Source: GCA-003244245 sp964250265 (GTDB lineage: Bacteria > Actinomycetota > Actinomycetes > Mycobacteriales > Pseudonocardiaceae). From it: a stretch of DNA of 8,854 nucleotides. The stretch covers positions 1 through 8,854 of the forward strand of contig CAXUFG010000219.1 of NCBI GenBank assembly GCA_964250265.1. Direction: 5' to 3'. Position 1 is the first letter of the stretch, and each line of letters starts with the position of its first letter. The notes below the pieces were generated by a model. It worked only from the letters and a program-made list of their open reading frames with translations, searched no databases and was not told the origin of the DNA. A program made the position numbers and the translations under genes. Shown piece by piece: positions 1 to 5,710 of the stretch.

Positions 1-210
1 CCGGCCGCGGGGGCCGCGCCGCCACCCGAAACGGGGGGCGGGGCCGTTGCGTCGCCACCGGCCCCGCCCCAGCAACCCTGCTCTGCGAGACCCCTCGATC
101 GAAGCGCCCAGTTCGGCCCGGCGTCTCCACAGGCACCCTCACGCCCTGATGAGTTCGGCCTCCTTGTTCAGCCTCGGAGCATCCGCACAGCGGTGGGACC
201 GAGCAGATAA
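1..210 (+). CDS. possible C-terminal tail of an upstream gene (partial, unrecognised)
   Basis: Frame 1 is open from the left edge of the window to a TAA at 208-210, about 69 codons. The translation starts Pro/Ala/Gly-rich and ends in a more ordinary tail (PDEFGLLVQPRSIRTAVGPSR minus its last residue is typical of the style). Such Pro-rich C-termini are common in actinobacterial membrane or secreted proteins, but by my count only about 70% of third codon positions are G or C, which is low for a well-used gene here. Long open frames also arise by chance in GC-rich DNA, and one minus-strand frame is likewise open across this stretch. I recognise no family. This is listed only as a candidate gene end. 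Confidence 0.22.
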   Translation, partial: PAAGAAPPPETGGGAVASPPAPPQQPCSARPLDRSAQFGPASPQAPSRPDEFGLLVQPRSIRTAVGPSR

Positions 211-503
211 GCGCACGAGCCGGTACAAGATCGACAGTAGCTGCATCCGATGATGATCCATGTCCAGGCGGCGTACGGTTAGCGCACGTCAGGACGTTGT
301 ATCGAGTTTCGAGCCCCACAGGGCGTACCCCTTGGCATGGGAGAGGTCGAGCTGGATCTGTGTCTGACGTTCTGTGCTCGTGGTGTTCATCTGAATGCCA
401 GCGGTCGATCGGACACCGTAGCGGCGGTCGTGCTCGTTAGGACCGAGAGACCAGGCCGACACATCGGGCCAGGGCGCCAGGTGAGGAGTGCGTAGGTGAT
501 CCG
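211..503. other. non-coding stretch upstream of the DivIVA gene
   Basis: No convincing gene is seen here. Stops occur in the plus frames (for example TAG at 238-240 and 278-280). One 52-codon frame (337-495) has no ribosome binding site and no recognisable product. The stretch presumably contains the promoter and leader of the DivIVA gene, but I could not find a clear -35/-10 pair. AGGAG at 484-488 and AGGTGA at 494-499 lie just ahead of the DivIVA start. Confidence 0.4.
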
Positions 504-1307
504 ATGCCGTTGATGCCAGCTGATGTTCACAACGTCGCCTTCAGTAAGCCGCCGATCGGCAAGCGGGGCTACCACGAGGACGAGGTGGATGTCTTCCTCG
601 AGCGTGTTGAGGCCGAGCTGGCTCGGTTGATTGAGGAGAACAATGATCTCCGCGATCGGGTTGAGCAGCTCGGTCAGCAGCAGCGCGCTGCACCGGTCGA
701 CGCTGGAGTGAACCGTCGCCCGCTGGAGCCACCTCGCTCGGTGATGCCCCCGGCGCCGCCGCCGATGAGGGAACAGGCACTGCCAGGTGGTGATCACAAC
801 GTCCACGTCGCCAAGGTTCTGGGCTTGGCCCAGGAGATGGCTGACCGGTTGACTGGTGAGGCCAAGGCGGAAGCGGACGGGATGGTGCGCGAGGCCCGGA
901 CCACCTCCGAGCAACTGCTCTGCGAGGCCAGGCCGAAGGCCGAGGGCATGGTCAACGAGGCCAGGACCCGGGCCGAGGCCCTGCTCAATGACGCCCGTAG
1001 CAGAGCCGAGACTCTGGACCGGCAGTTGCGGGAGAAGGTCGCGTCGCTGGAGCGCGAGGCAGCACACAAGCACACCGAGATCATGGCTGCGCTGAGCCAG
1101 GAGAAGCGCACATTGGAGAAGAAGATCGAGAACCTGCGCACGTTCGAGCGGGAGTACCGCACCCACTTGAAGACCTACCTGAGCTCACAGCTCCGAGAGC
1201 TGGACGGGCGCCGATCCGCCACACCAGCAGACACCGTGCGCGCCCAGCACGGCTTGGTGACTGCCGGATCCGGACTGCATGCCGAACCCGCCGTTGACGC
1301 TCGGTAG
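504..1307 (+). CDS. wag31: DivIVA/Wag31 family polar-growth scaffold protein
   Basis: A 267-aa DivIVA-family protein. In actinobacteria this family binds curved membrane at cell poles and recruits the wall-elongation machinery. Residues 1-23 are almost the mycobacterial Wag31 N-terminus (PADVHNVAFSKPPIGKRGY), including the membrane-binding FSKPPIGKRGY loop. Residues about 25-60 form the first coiled coil (EDEVDVFLERVEAELARLIE). Residues 60-95 are a Pro/Arg-rich linker, and about 100-230 a long coiled coil ending in the family's LRTFEREYRTHLKTYL signature (211-226). Length is close to Wag31 (about 260 aa). The linker contains no threonine, so the PknA-type phosphothreonine known in M. tuberculosis Wag31 has no counterpart. 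ATG 504 is chosen because homology begins at residue 1; AGGTGA at 494-499 is a close SD-like match. The usual dcw-cluster neighbours are absent, so this may be a second, paralogous copy. Family assignment is firm; the symbol is less so. Confidence 0.9.
   Translation: MPLMPADVHNVAFSKPPIGKRGYHEDEVDVFLERVEAELARLIEENNDLRDRVEQLGQQQRAAPVDAGVNRRPLEPPRSVMPPAPPPMREQALPGGDHNVHVAKVLGLAQEMADRLTGEAKAEADGMVREARTTSEQLLCEARPKAEGMVNEARTRAEALLNDARSRAETLDRQLREKVASLEREAAHKHTEIMAALSQEKRTLEKKIENLRTFEREYRTHLKTYLSSQLRELDGRRSATPADTVRAQHGLVTAGSGLHAEPAVDAR
879..998 (+). repeat. tandem coiled-coil repeat inside the DivIVA gene
   Basis: Residues 126-143 (GMVREARTTSEQLLCEAR) and 148-165 (GMVNEARTRAEALLNDAR) are a clear 18-residue repeat with a 22-residue period. 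Positions G, M, V, E, A, R, T, E, L, L, A and R are shared. This is an internal coiled-coil repeat. Other Wag31 proteins have comparable degenerate Ala/Glu/Arg repeats in this place, so it is probably structural rather than a recent duplication. Confidence 0.6.
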
Positions 1308-1408
1308 TGCTGGTCAGCGGTCATTGCGGAGCCTGTCGACGGCGTTTGCCCAGTGCAGTGCCCCGCTGCTCTGGTGGCTGGACGGTTCCGGGGGGCCGTG
1401 CGTCAGCA

Positions 1409-1436
1409 TTGACACTCAGCTCGATTCCGTCATGCT
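1409..1436 (+). promoter_or_regulatory. possible promoter upstream of the deaminase gene
   Basis: TTGACA at 1409-1414 is a perfect -35 consensus. It is followed after 16 bases by CATGCT (1431-1436), a weak -10. It lies about 140 bases before the deaminase start in otherwise gene-free DNA. The poor -10 makes this a tentative call. Confidence 0.25.
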
Positions 1437-1449
1437 GGAATCGTAACCG

Positions 1450-1492
1450 TTAATACTCGCCAGTTCGTTTCGTGCAGGCCGGTCCTTAATAC
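1450..1492. repeat. direct repeat TTAATAC, possible operator pair
   Basis: TTAATAC occurs at 1450-1456 and again at 1486-1492, with starts 36 bases apart; both copies are followed by a C two bases later. AT-rich heptamers are uncommon in this GC-rich DNA. The arrangement could be paired binding sites for a regulator of the deaminase gene, but no regulator gene is in view. Confidence 0.25.
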
Positions 1493-1549
1493 CCCAGGGT
1501 CCGGGACTGGCGAACTCTATGAGTCAATTCGTGATGCGGACGAAGGGGC

Positions 1550-1577
1550 TTGACAGAGTGACTAAACTAGCGTAGTG
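1550..1577 (+). promoter_or_regulatory. candidate leaderless promoter at the deaminase start
   Basis: TAAACT at 1563-1568 fits the actinobacterial -10 pattern TAnnnT and ends 6 bases before GTG 1575. That is the right distance for transcription to begin at the start codon. No Shine-Dalgarno sequence precedes the GTG, which also fits a leaderless message. TTGACA at 1550-1555 is a perfect -35 hexamer but lies only 7 bases from TAAACT; at 17-base spacing it faces TAGTGA (1573-1578). In that second reading transcription would begin inside the annotated gene, favouring ATG 1608 as the true start. Confidence 0.3.
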
Positions 1578-2054
1578 AGCGACGCCCTGTACGTCCATGA
1601 GTCGGACATGCGACTGATGAAAATCGCAATCGATGAGGCTCGGAAGTCGCTTTCCGTAGGGGGAGTGCCCGTTGGCGCCGCACTAGCCCGGGGGGATAAG
1701 CTGTTGGCGTCCGGACATAATGAGCGGGTTCAGCGTGGTGACCCAATCGCGCACGGCGAAATTGCCTGTCTTAGGAATGCCGGCCGGCAGGACACCTACA
1801 GCGACACAACTTTGTTTACTACTTTATCCCCATGCGAAATGTGCTCAGGAGCAATCTTACTCTTCAAGATCCCCCGTGTGGTGGTCGGCCAAGCCACGAC
1901 GTTTCGTGGAAACTTGGACCGTCTTCGTCACCATGGCGTCAAGGTAATTTTGCTAGATGACGACAGTTGCGTACAGCTGATGAGGAGTTTTCAGCAAAAA
2001 TATCCGCGTGTATGGCTTGAAGATATTGGAGAAGCCAGCCCTAGTCAGGGTTAA
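1575..2054 (+). CDS. cytosine deaminase, yeast Fcy1-like (CMP/dCMP deaminase fold)
   Basis: A 159-aa zinc-dependent deaminase, predicted to convert cytosine to uracil and ammonia in the cytosol. The zinc site is H60-G-E62 (E62 the proton shuttle) with P86-C87-E-M-C90. Beyond these fold-wide motifs it matches yeast Fcy1 specifically: HGE instead of the more usual HAE, N49 in HNERVQRG (Fcy1 Asn51), TTLSPCEMCSGAI, F110 (Fcy1 Phe114) and the C-terminal WLEDIGE, where W147 and D150 correspond to substrate-contacting Trp152 and Asp155. Length equals Fcy1 (158 aa). It is unlike E. coli CodA, an unrelated amidohydrolase. The GTG start gives the full alignment; ATG 1608 (residue 12) is a possible alternative. 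GC is only about 50%, with AAA, TTT and TTA codons, well below its neighbours, suggesting transfer. A broader nucleoside or guanine deaminase activity is the main alternative. Confidence 0.87.
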   Translation: MSDALYVHESDMRLMKIAIDEARKSLSVGGVPVGAALARGDKLLASGHNERVQRGDPIAHGEIACLRNAGRQDTYSDTTLFTTLSPCEMCSGAILLFKIPRVVVGQATTFRGNLDRLRHHGVKVILLDDDSCVQLMRSFQQKYPRVWLEDIGEASPSQG

Positions 2055-2094
2055 ATTCGCCGTAACGCGCCAGCTGGGAAGCGAAGGTGGGCCG

Positions 2095-2109
2095 TTGTCA
2101 CGGTGACAA
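2095..2109. promoter_or_regulatory. 15-bp palindrome TTGTCACGGTGACAA, candidate operator
   Basis: Arms TTGTCAC and GTGACAA are perfect 7-bp inverted repeats around one central G, 40 bases after the deaminase stop. The length and symmetry suit a dimeric helix-turn-helix repressor (for example GntR or TetR type). It could control the nucleoside hydrolase downstream. Its right arm is shared with the next hairpin, so an RNA role is also possible. Confidence 0.4.
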
Positions 2110-2130
2110 ATCCCCGTATGCGGGGTTGTC
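2105..2130 (+). terminator. hairpin downstream of the deaminase gene, possible terminator or attenuator
   Basis: CCCCG (2112-2116), loop TATG and CGGGG (2121-2125) form a perfect stem. With a 2-nt bulge it extends to GACAA (2105-2109) pairing with TTGTC (2126-2130). The stem is followed by TT and not by a true U-tract. It sits about 50 bases after the deaminase stop, so it could end that transcript. It competes for GACAA with the palindrome at 2095-2109, so two exclusive folds are possible. Confidence 0.4.
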
Positions 2131-2161
2131 TTATGCGGACGTCCCGCCCAGGTGGACGACT

Positions 2162-2213
2162 TAGGTGACTATCGCCAGACCGACTGATCACCTAGCTGAG
2201 CACCATGATGGTG
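2162..2213. repeat. inverted repeats ahead of the nucleoside hydrolase
   Basis: Two elements are visible. TAGGTGA (2162-2168) pairs with TCACCTA (2188-2194) across 19 bases, and CACCATGATGGTG (2201-2213) is a perfect palindrome with 6-bp arms. Both share the GGTGA/TCACC theme also present in the palindrome further upstream. They lie 70-125 bases before the hydrolase start, where operators would be expected. No regulator is encoded in the window. Confidence 0.3.
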
Positions 2214-2273
2214 ATGTCGTGATTTCCCCAGGTCTGGGCCGTCGCAGACAAGCGCCACCAAGGACATGAAAGT

Positions 2274-2278
2274 GGAGG
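2274..2278 (+). promoter_or_regulatory. ribosome binding site GGAGG deciding the hydrolase GTG start
   Basis: GGAGG lies 7 bases before GTG 2286. This is the standard spacing and supports the GTG over later in-frame starts. Confidence 0.75.
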
Positions 2279-2285
2279 AACTGCT

Positions 2286-3236
2286 GTGAATGTGACCCCG
2301 CTGATCATCGACACAGATCCGGGAGTTGACGACGCGTTCGCCATCGCGCTGGCCGCCGCGAGCCCGGAGGTCGACCTGCGCGCGGTCACCACCGTTTTCG
2401 GCAATGTGGGGATTGAGCAGACCACCAACAATGCACTGCGTTTGCTGGCATTGTGCGACCGCAATGACGTGCCGGTAGCGCGGGGCGCTGAGCGACCGCT
2501 CGTGTACCCGCATCCGTTTCGGGCGGACTACGTGCACGGTGTCGACGGCCTCAGCGGTCGACGCGAGGTGCTCCCCATGCCCAGCCGCGAGCTCGATCCC
2601 GCCGACGCGGTGGATCTCATGGCGCGGGTACTGCGAGCTACGGAGCAGCCAGTGACGATCGCGGCGATCGGTCCGCTAACGAATGTGGCGCTGCTGTTGG
2701 CGACGCATCCCGGTCTCAAGTCCAAGATCGGCCGGCTCGTAGTGATGGGCGGGGCACTCGGTGTCGGCAATGTCACCGCAAGCGCCGAGTTCAACATCTG
2801 GAGCGATCCCGAGGCGGCGCGTCGGGTGCTGACCGAGGAAGACCTCGCCACGGTGCTGGTCCCGATGGACCTCACAATGCACTGCGCGGTGGATAAAGAC
2901 TGGTTGGCTCAGCTGGAAGCGGCGGGCCCAGTGGGCAGCACGTTAGTCTCCCTCACCCCTACCTATTTGGACCATTACCGGAGGGTCCTCGGGCGAGAGG
3001 CACTGGTGCTGCACGACGCGGTGGCGCTGGCCGAGGCGGTGCGGCCCGGCATCCTCGACTGCACTCCGCTGCCCGTAGACGTTGAATGCTCACTCGGCCC
3101 GGCCCGCGGAGTCGTGCTGGCCGACCGCCGCGCGATCTCACCGGCGCAACCCGCTACCGGCCGCCCTGTGGAATTGGCCTTGGACGCGGATCTTGCTGAG
3201 CTGCACAGGTTTCTCCTCGACCGCCTCGGCCGCTAA
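2286..3236 (+). CDS. inosine/uridine-preferring nucleoside hydrolase
   Basis: A 316-aa enzyme of the IunH/Rih family, hydrolysing the N-glycosidic bond of ribonucleosides to free base plus ribose. The calcium and ribose site is DTDPGVDDA (9-17: D9, D11, D15, D16). N40 is in FGN, followed by the HGVDGL loop (84-89) and IGPLTNVA (128-135). The family core MGGA...GNVTASAEFNIWSDPEAA spans 154-178, with VPMDLTM at 192-198 and the catalytic-region HDAVALA at 243-249. Length is normal for the family and all key acidic residues are present. Purine versus pyrimidine preference cannot be read from the sequence. Its neighbours favour a pyrimidine role: uracil released from uridine is the substrate of the UPRTase next door, and cytosine that of the deaminase. 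Base composition is typical of the window's GC-rich genes, unlike the two salvage genes flanking it. Confidence 0.93.
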   Translation: MNVTPLIIDTDPGVDDAFAIALAAASPEVDLRAVTTVFGNVGIEQTTNNALRLLALCDRNDVPVARGAERPLVYPHPFRADYVHGVDGLSGRREVLPMPSRELDPADAVDLMARVLRATEQPVTIAAIGPLTNVALLLATHPGLKSKIGRLVVMGGALGVGNVTASAEFNIWSDPEAARRVLTEEDLATVLVPMDLTMHCAVDKDWLAQLEAAGPVGSTLVSLTPTYLDHYRRVLGREALVLHDAVALAEAVRPGILDCTPLPVDVECSLGPARGVVLADRRAISPAQPATGRPVELALDADLAELHRFLLDRLGR

Positions 3237-3248
3237 GGTCTGGCCTAG

Positions 3249-3290
3249 GCGCTGCTGAATGATGCGACCATCGTGGGATGTAGGCAGCGC
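3249..3290. terminator. candidate bidirectional terminator between convergent genes
   Basis: GCGCTGC (3249-3255) and GCAGCGC (3284-3290) are perfect 7-bp inverted repeats in the 65-bp gap between the hydrolase stop and the convergent UPRTase stop. A small GATG/CATC hairpin (3261-3264, 3269-3272) lies inside the loop. The place is right for a shared terminator, but the 28-base loop is long and there is no clear U-tract on either side. Confidence 0.35.
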
Positions 3291-3301
3291 GTAAAGCTTA
3301 C

Positions 3302-3961
3302 TCAGACTCCACCGAACTGTCGGTCTCCCGCGTCGCCCAGACCTGGAACAATAAACCCGATATTATTTAGCCGATCGTCCACATTTGCGGTGACAACCCG
3401 CTCAATCGGAAGCCCGGAGTCCTGAATAAAGCGTAGTCCCTCAGGGGAGGCCAGCGCGCAGACAACTGTTATGTGTGAAGCACCGCGTTCGGCCAGCAGG
3501 CGAGCCGCGTACGCGGCGGAACCACCCGTGGCGAGCATCGGGTCGAGAATATATGTGGACCGACCTACGATTGATTCGGGGAGCGACACCATATAGCAGG
3601 ACGGAAGCAAGGTCTTCTCGTTTCGAGATAACCCAACAAATCCAACTGTCGCCATGGGCATCAGCGCCAGCCCCGCGTACAGCATTCCAATTCCTGCTCT
3701 GAGTATCGGTACCAACAGAGGCGCGTTGCTTAGCTCGAAACCAATAGTTGGCGATACCGGAGTCGTTATTGGCACCTCCATAACCGGCTCATGCCGCCCT
3801 GCTTCGAGGATCAAAATCGAGGAAATATTCGACAACGCCGATCTGAAGACCCCCGCGTCAGTCCTGCTGTCGCGTAGCTTGCCGACAGCCGCGGAAAGAA
3901 GCGCGTTCTCTACCACGATAACATCCACCGGTTCAACGTAGTGGCGCTGTAGGAGGAGCAT
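3302..3961 (-). CDS. upp: uracil phosphoribosyltransferase (UPRTase)
   Basis: Transfers the ribose-5-phosphate of PRPP to uracil, giving UMP; this is the last step of pyrimidine base salvage. From ATG 3961 the protein has 219 aa (canonical Upp is about 208). Motifs: VPILRAGIGM (84-93), SRNE with R113, the PRPP loop LDPMLATGGS (139-148) and the uracil-binding C-terminus VPGLGDAGDRQFGG (205-218), all intact. The frame stays open to GTG 4039, which has AGGAG 4 bases upstream and would add 26 residues, but that part is antisense to the HerA N-terminus and unlike other UPRTases. GTG 3928 would give a core starting VDVIVVENALL. ATG 3961 has no SD and overlaps the HerA ATG, so the start is uncertain. 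GC is about 54%, lower than most neighbours, as for the deaminase. Confidence 0.92.
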   Translation of the reverse strand: MLLLQRHYVEPVDVIVVENALLSAAVGKLRDSRTDAGVFRSALSNISSILILEAGRHEPVMEVPITTPVSPTIGFELSNAPLLVPILRAGIGMLYAGLALMPMATVGFVGLSRNEKTLLPSCYMVSLPESIVGRSTYILDPMLATGGSAAYAARLLAERGASHITVVCALASPEGLRFIQDSGLPIERVVTANVDDRLNNIGFIVPGLGDAGDRQFGGV

Positions 3962-3962
3962 G
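3951..3962 (+). promoter_or_regulatory. ribosome binding site and shared CATG of divergent starts
   Basis: AGGAGGAG (3951-3958) precedes the HerA ATG at 3960-3962. The complement of CATG (3959-3962) also supplies the UPRTase ATG at 3961-3959. Read on the minus strand, the SD itself is UPRTase codons 2-4 (Leu-Leu-Leu). SD-to-ATG spacing is short (3 bases from AGGAGG), but an in-frame TAG at 3939-3941 leaves no other upstream start for HerA. Confidence 0.55.
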
Positions 3963-5708
3963 TCGGAGCAGTCGGGCCCGGGTGGGCAAGAGCACCCCCT
4001 GAGCTCAGTCGGCCGCGTTGTCGGCACCGAGGACTCCACCCCGCTCCTGTTCAGGGTCGCCCTCGCTCAGGACTCCTACCTTCAGCTAGACGACGTGGTG
4101 GTCACGGTGCGGGCCGTCCCCGGCGTCGGACCGGTGATGACCTCCGGTGTAGTGACCGAGGTCCGGGCCCGGCATGAGGGCGCCAACTTTGGCTCGGACG
4201 TGTTCTTGATCGCCGATGGCGTCCTCCCGGCCCAAGTGCAGGAGATCGCTGAGGTCACTACGACCAGGGTGGAGCCGGAATGCTACGTCCCGCCGAGACC
4301 CGGGGAGCCGGCGCGGCGGGCCACCGGGGAGGAACGTGCGCAGGCGCTGTACTTCGACCGGATGGAGCAGAAGGTCCCCGTCGGTCTCGGCCGCGACGGC
4401 GACCCGATCTACGTCAACCTGGAGTTTCTCGACGGCACCCGCGGCGGCCATGTCTCGATCAGCGGCGTCTCGGGCGTGGCGACCAAGACCAGCTTCGCCC
4501 TGTTCCTGCTCAACTCGATCTTCCGCAGCGGTGTGCTGGGCCGGCGGGCGATCAATGCCAAGGCGCTCGTCTTCAGCGTCAAGGGCGAGGATCTGCTGTT
4601 CCTCGACCACACCAACACCCGCCTCGACGACGATCTGCGGGGCGACTACGCCCGGCTGGGCCTGGCCGCCGAGCCGTTCGCCTCCGTCGGGTTCTTCGCC
4701 CCCGCCACGCCGGACGACCCCAGCGGGCGGCCGTATGTTGCTGGCCGCACCAGCGGGATCGCCGCGTTCTGGTGGACGCTGGCCCAGTTCTGCGCCGACG
4801 AGCTGCTGCCCTACGTCTTTGCCGACGCCGAGGACGAGCGCAACCAGTACACGACGGTCATCCACCAGGTCGCCAACCGGCTGCGACACGACGCCACCGC
4901 GACCGGCGACGGGGGAGCAGTCGCGATCGGGGGCCAGTTGCTGCGTACGTACAACGAACTCGTCGAGTTCATCTTCGACCGCCTCACCGACGAGGACGAC
5001 CGCCGGGACTGGGCCGGCCCGGTCACCGGCACCGGCACGATCAACGCTTTCCTGCGCCGGCTGCGATCGAGCCTCAAGCCGCTGCGCACGATCGTCCGCG
5101 GCGACCTCGCCGACACTCCGGGCCGCCAGGTCAGCACCGACAACCAGCAGGTCACCGTTGTGGACCTGCACAACCTGCCGGAGCGTGCTCAGCGCTTTGT
5201 GGTCGGCGTTGTGCTGGCGGCCGAGACCGCCCGCAAGGAGGCTGCAGGACCGGGTGGTTTGCTCTTCACCATGATCGACGAGTTGAACAAGTATGCGCCG
5301 CGCGAGGGCACCAGCCCGATCAAGGAGGTGCTGCTCGATATCGCCGAACGCGGCCGCTCGCTCGGGATCATCCTCATCGGCGCGCAGCAGACGGCCAGCG
5401 AAGTCGAGCGGCGGATCGTGGCGAACTCCTCCATCAAGGTCGTTGGTCGGTTGGATCCCGCCGAAGCGGGACGACCCGAGTACGGCTTCCTGCCGGCGTC
5501 GCAGCGGGCACGGGCGACGCTGGCCAAGCCGGGCACGATGTTCATCTCTCAGCCGGAGATCCCGGTACCGATCGCCGTCGAGTTCCCGTTTCCGGCGTGG
5601 GCGACTCGGCTCTCGGAGTGTGGAGCGCCGCCGGCGAGCAGCAACGGTTCGGCGCGGCGCGACCCGTTCCGCCGGCTGCCGACCGTCGACGACGACCCGC
5701 CCTTCTAG
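3960..5708 (+). CDS. herA: HerA-like DNA-translocating ATPase
   Basis: A 582-aa FtsK-HerA superfamily ATPase, expected to form a hexameric ring that translocates DNA and works with an end-processing nuclease. An N-terminal HAS-type barrel (about 15-100; VGRVVGTEDSTPLLFRVALA) precedes the ATPase core (about 135-545). The P-loop region GVSGVATKTS (169-178) departs from GxxGxGK[ST], with Ala-Thr before the Lys. Walker B is LLFTMIDELNKY (434-445; D440, E441), followed by IAERGRSLG with candidate arginine fingers R464 and R466, then ILIGAQQTASEV (471-482), a sensor-like Gln motif. The tail (550-582) is Pro/Arg-rich and probably disordered. The gene begins a three-gene operon with sbcD and sbcC, 2 bases apart. 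It resembles archaeal HerA of the HerA-NurA-Mre11-Rad50 set; no NurA is in the window. A defence-linked HerA is an alternative, though those usually pair with Sir2 or other effectors. Confidence 0.88.
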   Translation: MSEQSGPGGQEHPLSSVGRVVGTEDSTPLLFRVALAQDSYLQLDDVVVTVRAVPGVGPVMTSGVVTEVRARHEGANFGSDVFLIADGVLPAQVQEIAEVTTTRVEPECYVPPRPGEPARRATGEERAQALYFDRMEQKVPVGLGRDGDPIYVNLEFLDGTRGGHVSISGVSGVATKTSFALFLLNSIFRSGVLGRRAINAKALVFSVKGEDLLFLDHTNTRLDDDLRGDYARLGLAAEPFASVGFFAPATPDDPSGRPYVAGRTSGIAAFWWTLAQFCADELLPYVFADAEDERNQYTTVIHQVANRLRHDATATGDGGAVAIGGQLLRTYNELVEFIFDRLTDEDDRRDWAGPVTGTGTINAFLRRLRSSLKPLRTIVRGDLADTPGRQVSTDNQQVTVVDLHNLPERAQRFVVGVVLAAETARKEAAGPGGLLFTMIDELNKYAPREGTSPIKEVLLDIAERGRSLGIILIGAQQTASEVERRIVANSSIKVVGRLDPAEAGRPEYGFLPASQRARATLAKPGTMFISQPEIPVPIAVEFPFPAWATRLSECGAPPASSNGSARRDPFRRLPTVDDDPPF

Positions 5709-5710
5709 AG

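Noticed and set aside
47..253. 68-aa plus-strand ORF at the left edge
   Set aside because: Arg/His/Pro/Ser-rich translation typical of an off-frame read; no SD and no family resemblance.
337..495. 52-codon plus-strand ORF upstream of the DivIVA gene
   Set aside because: No ribosome binding site, no recognisable product, and unremarkable composition.
387..1166. 259-aa minus-strand ORF opposite the DivIVA gene
   Set aside because: It mirrors the DivIVA coiled-coil codons and has no recognisable domain; the plus-strand product is unmistakable.
1382..1399. Possible hairpin ACGGTTC/GGGCCGT after the DivIVA gene as a terminator
   Set aside because: Depends on two G-U pairs, has no U-tract, and lies 75 bases from the stop; not distinguishable from chance in GC-rich DNA.
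1455..1517. Inverted repeat TCGCCAG/CTGGCGA as an operator
   Set aside because: Only 7 bp with about 45 bases between the arms; such pairs are expected by chance at this length.
4280..5710. Long upstream extension of the SbcD frame inside herA
   Set aside because: The translation is Arg/Ala/Gly-rich noise. SbcD homology starts exactly at ATG 5711, and HerA occupies this DNA in another frame.
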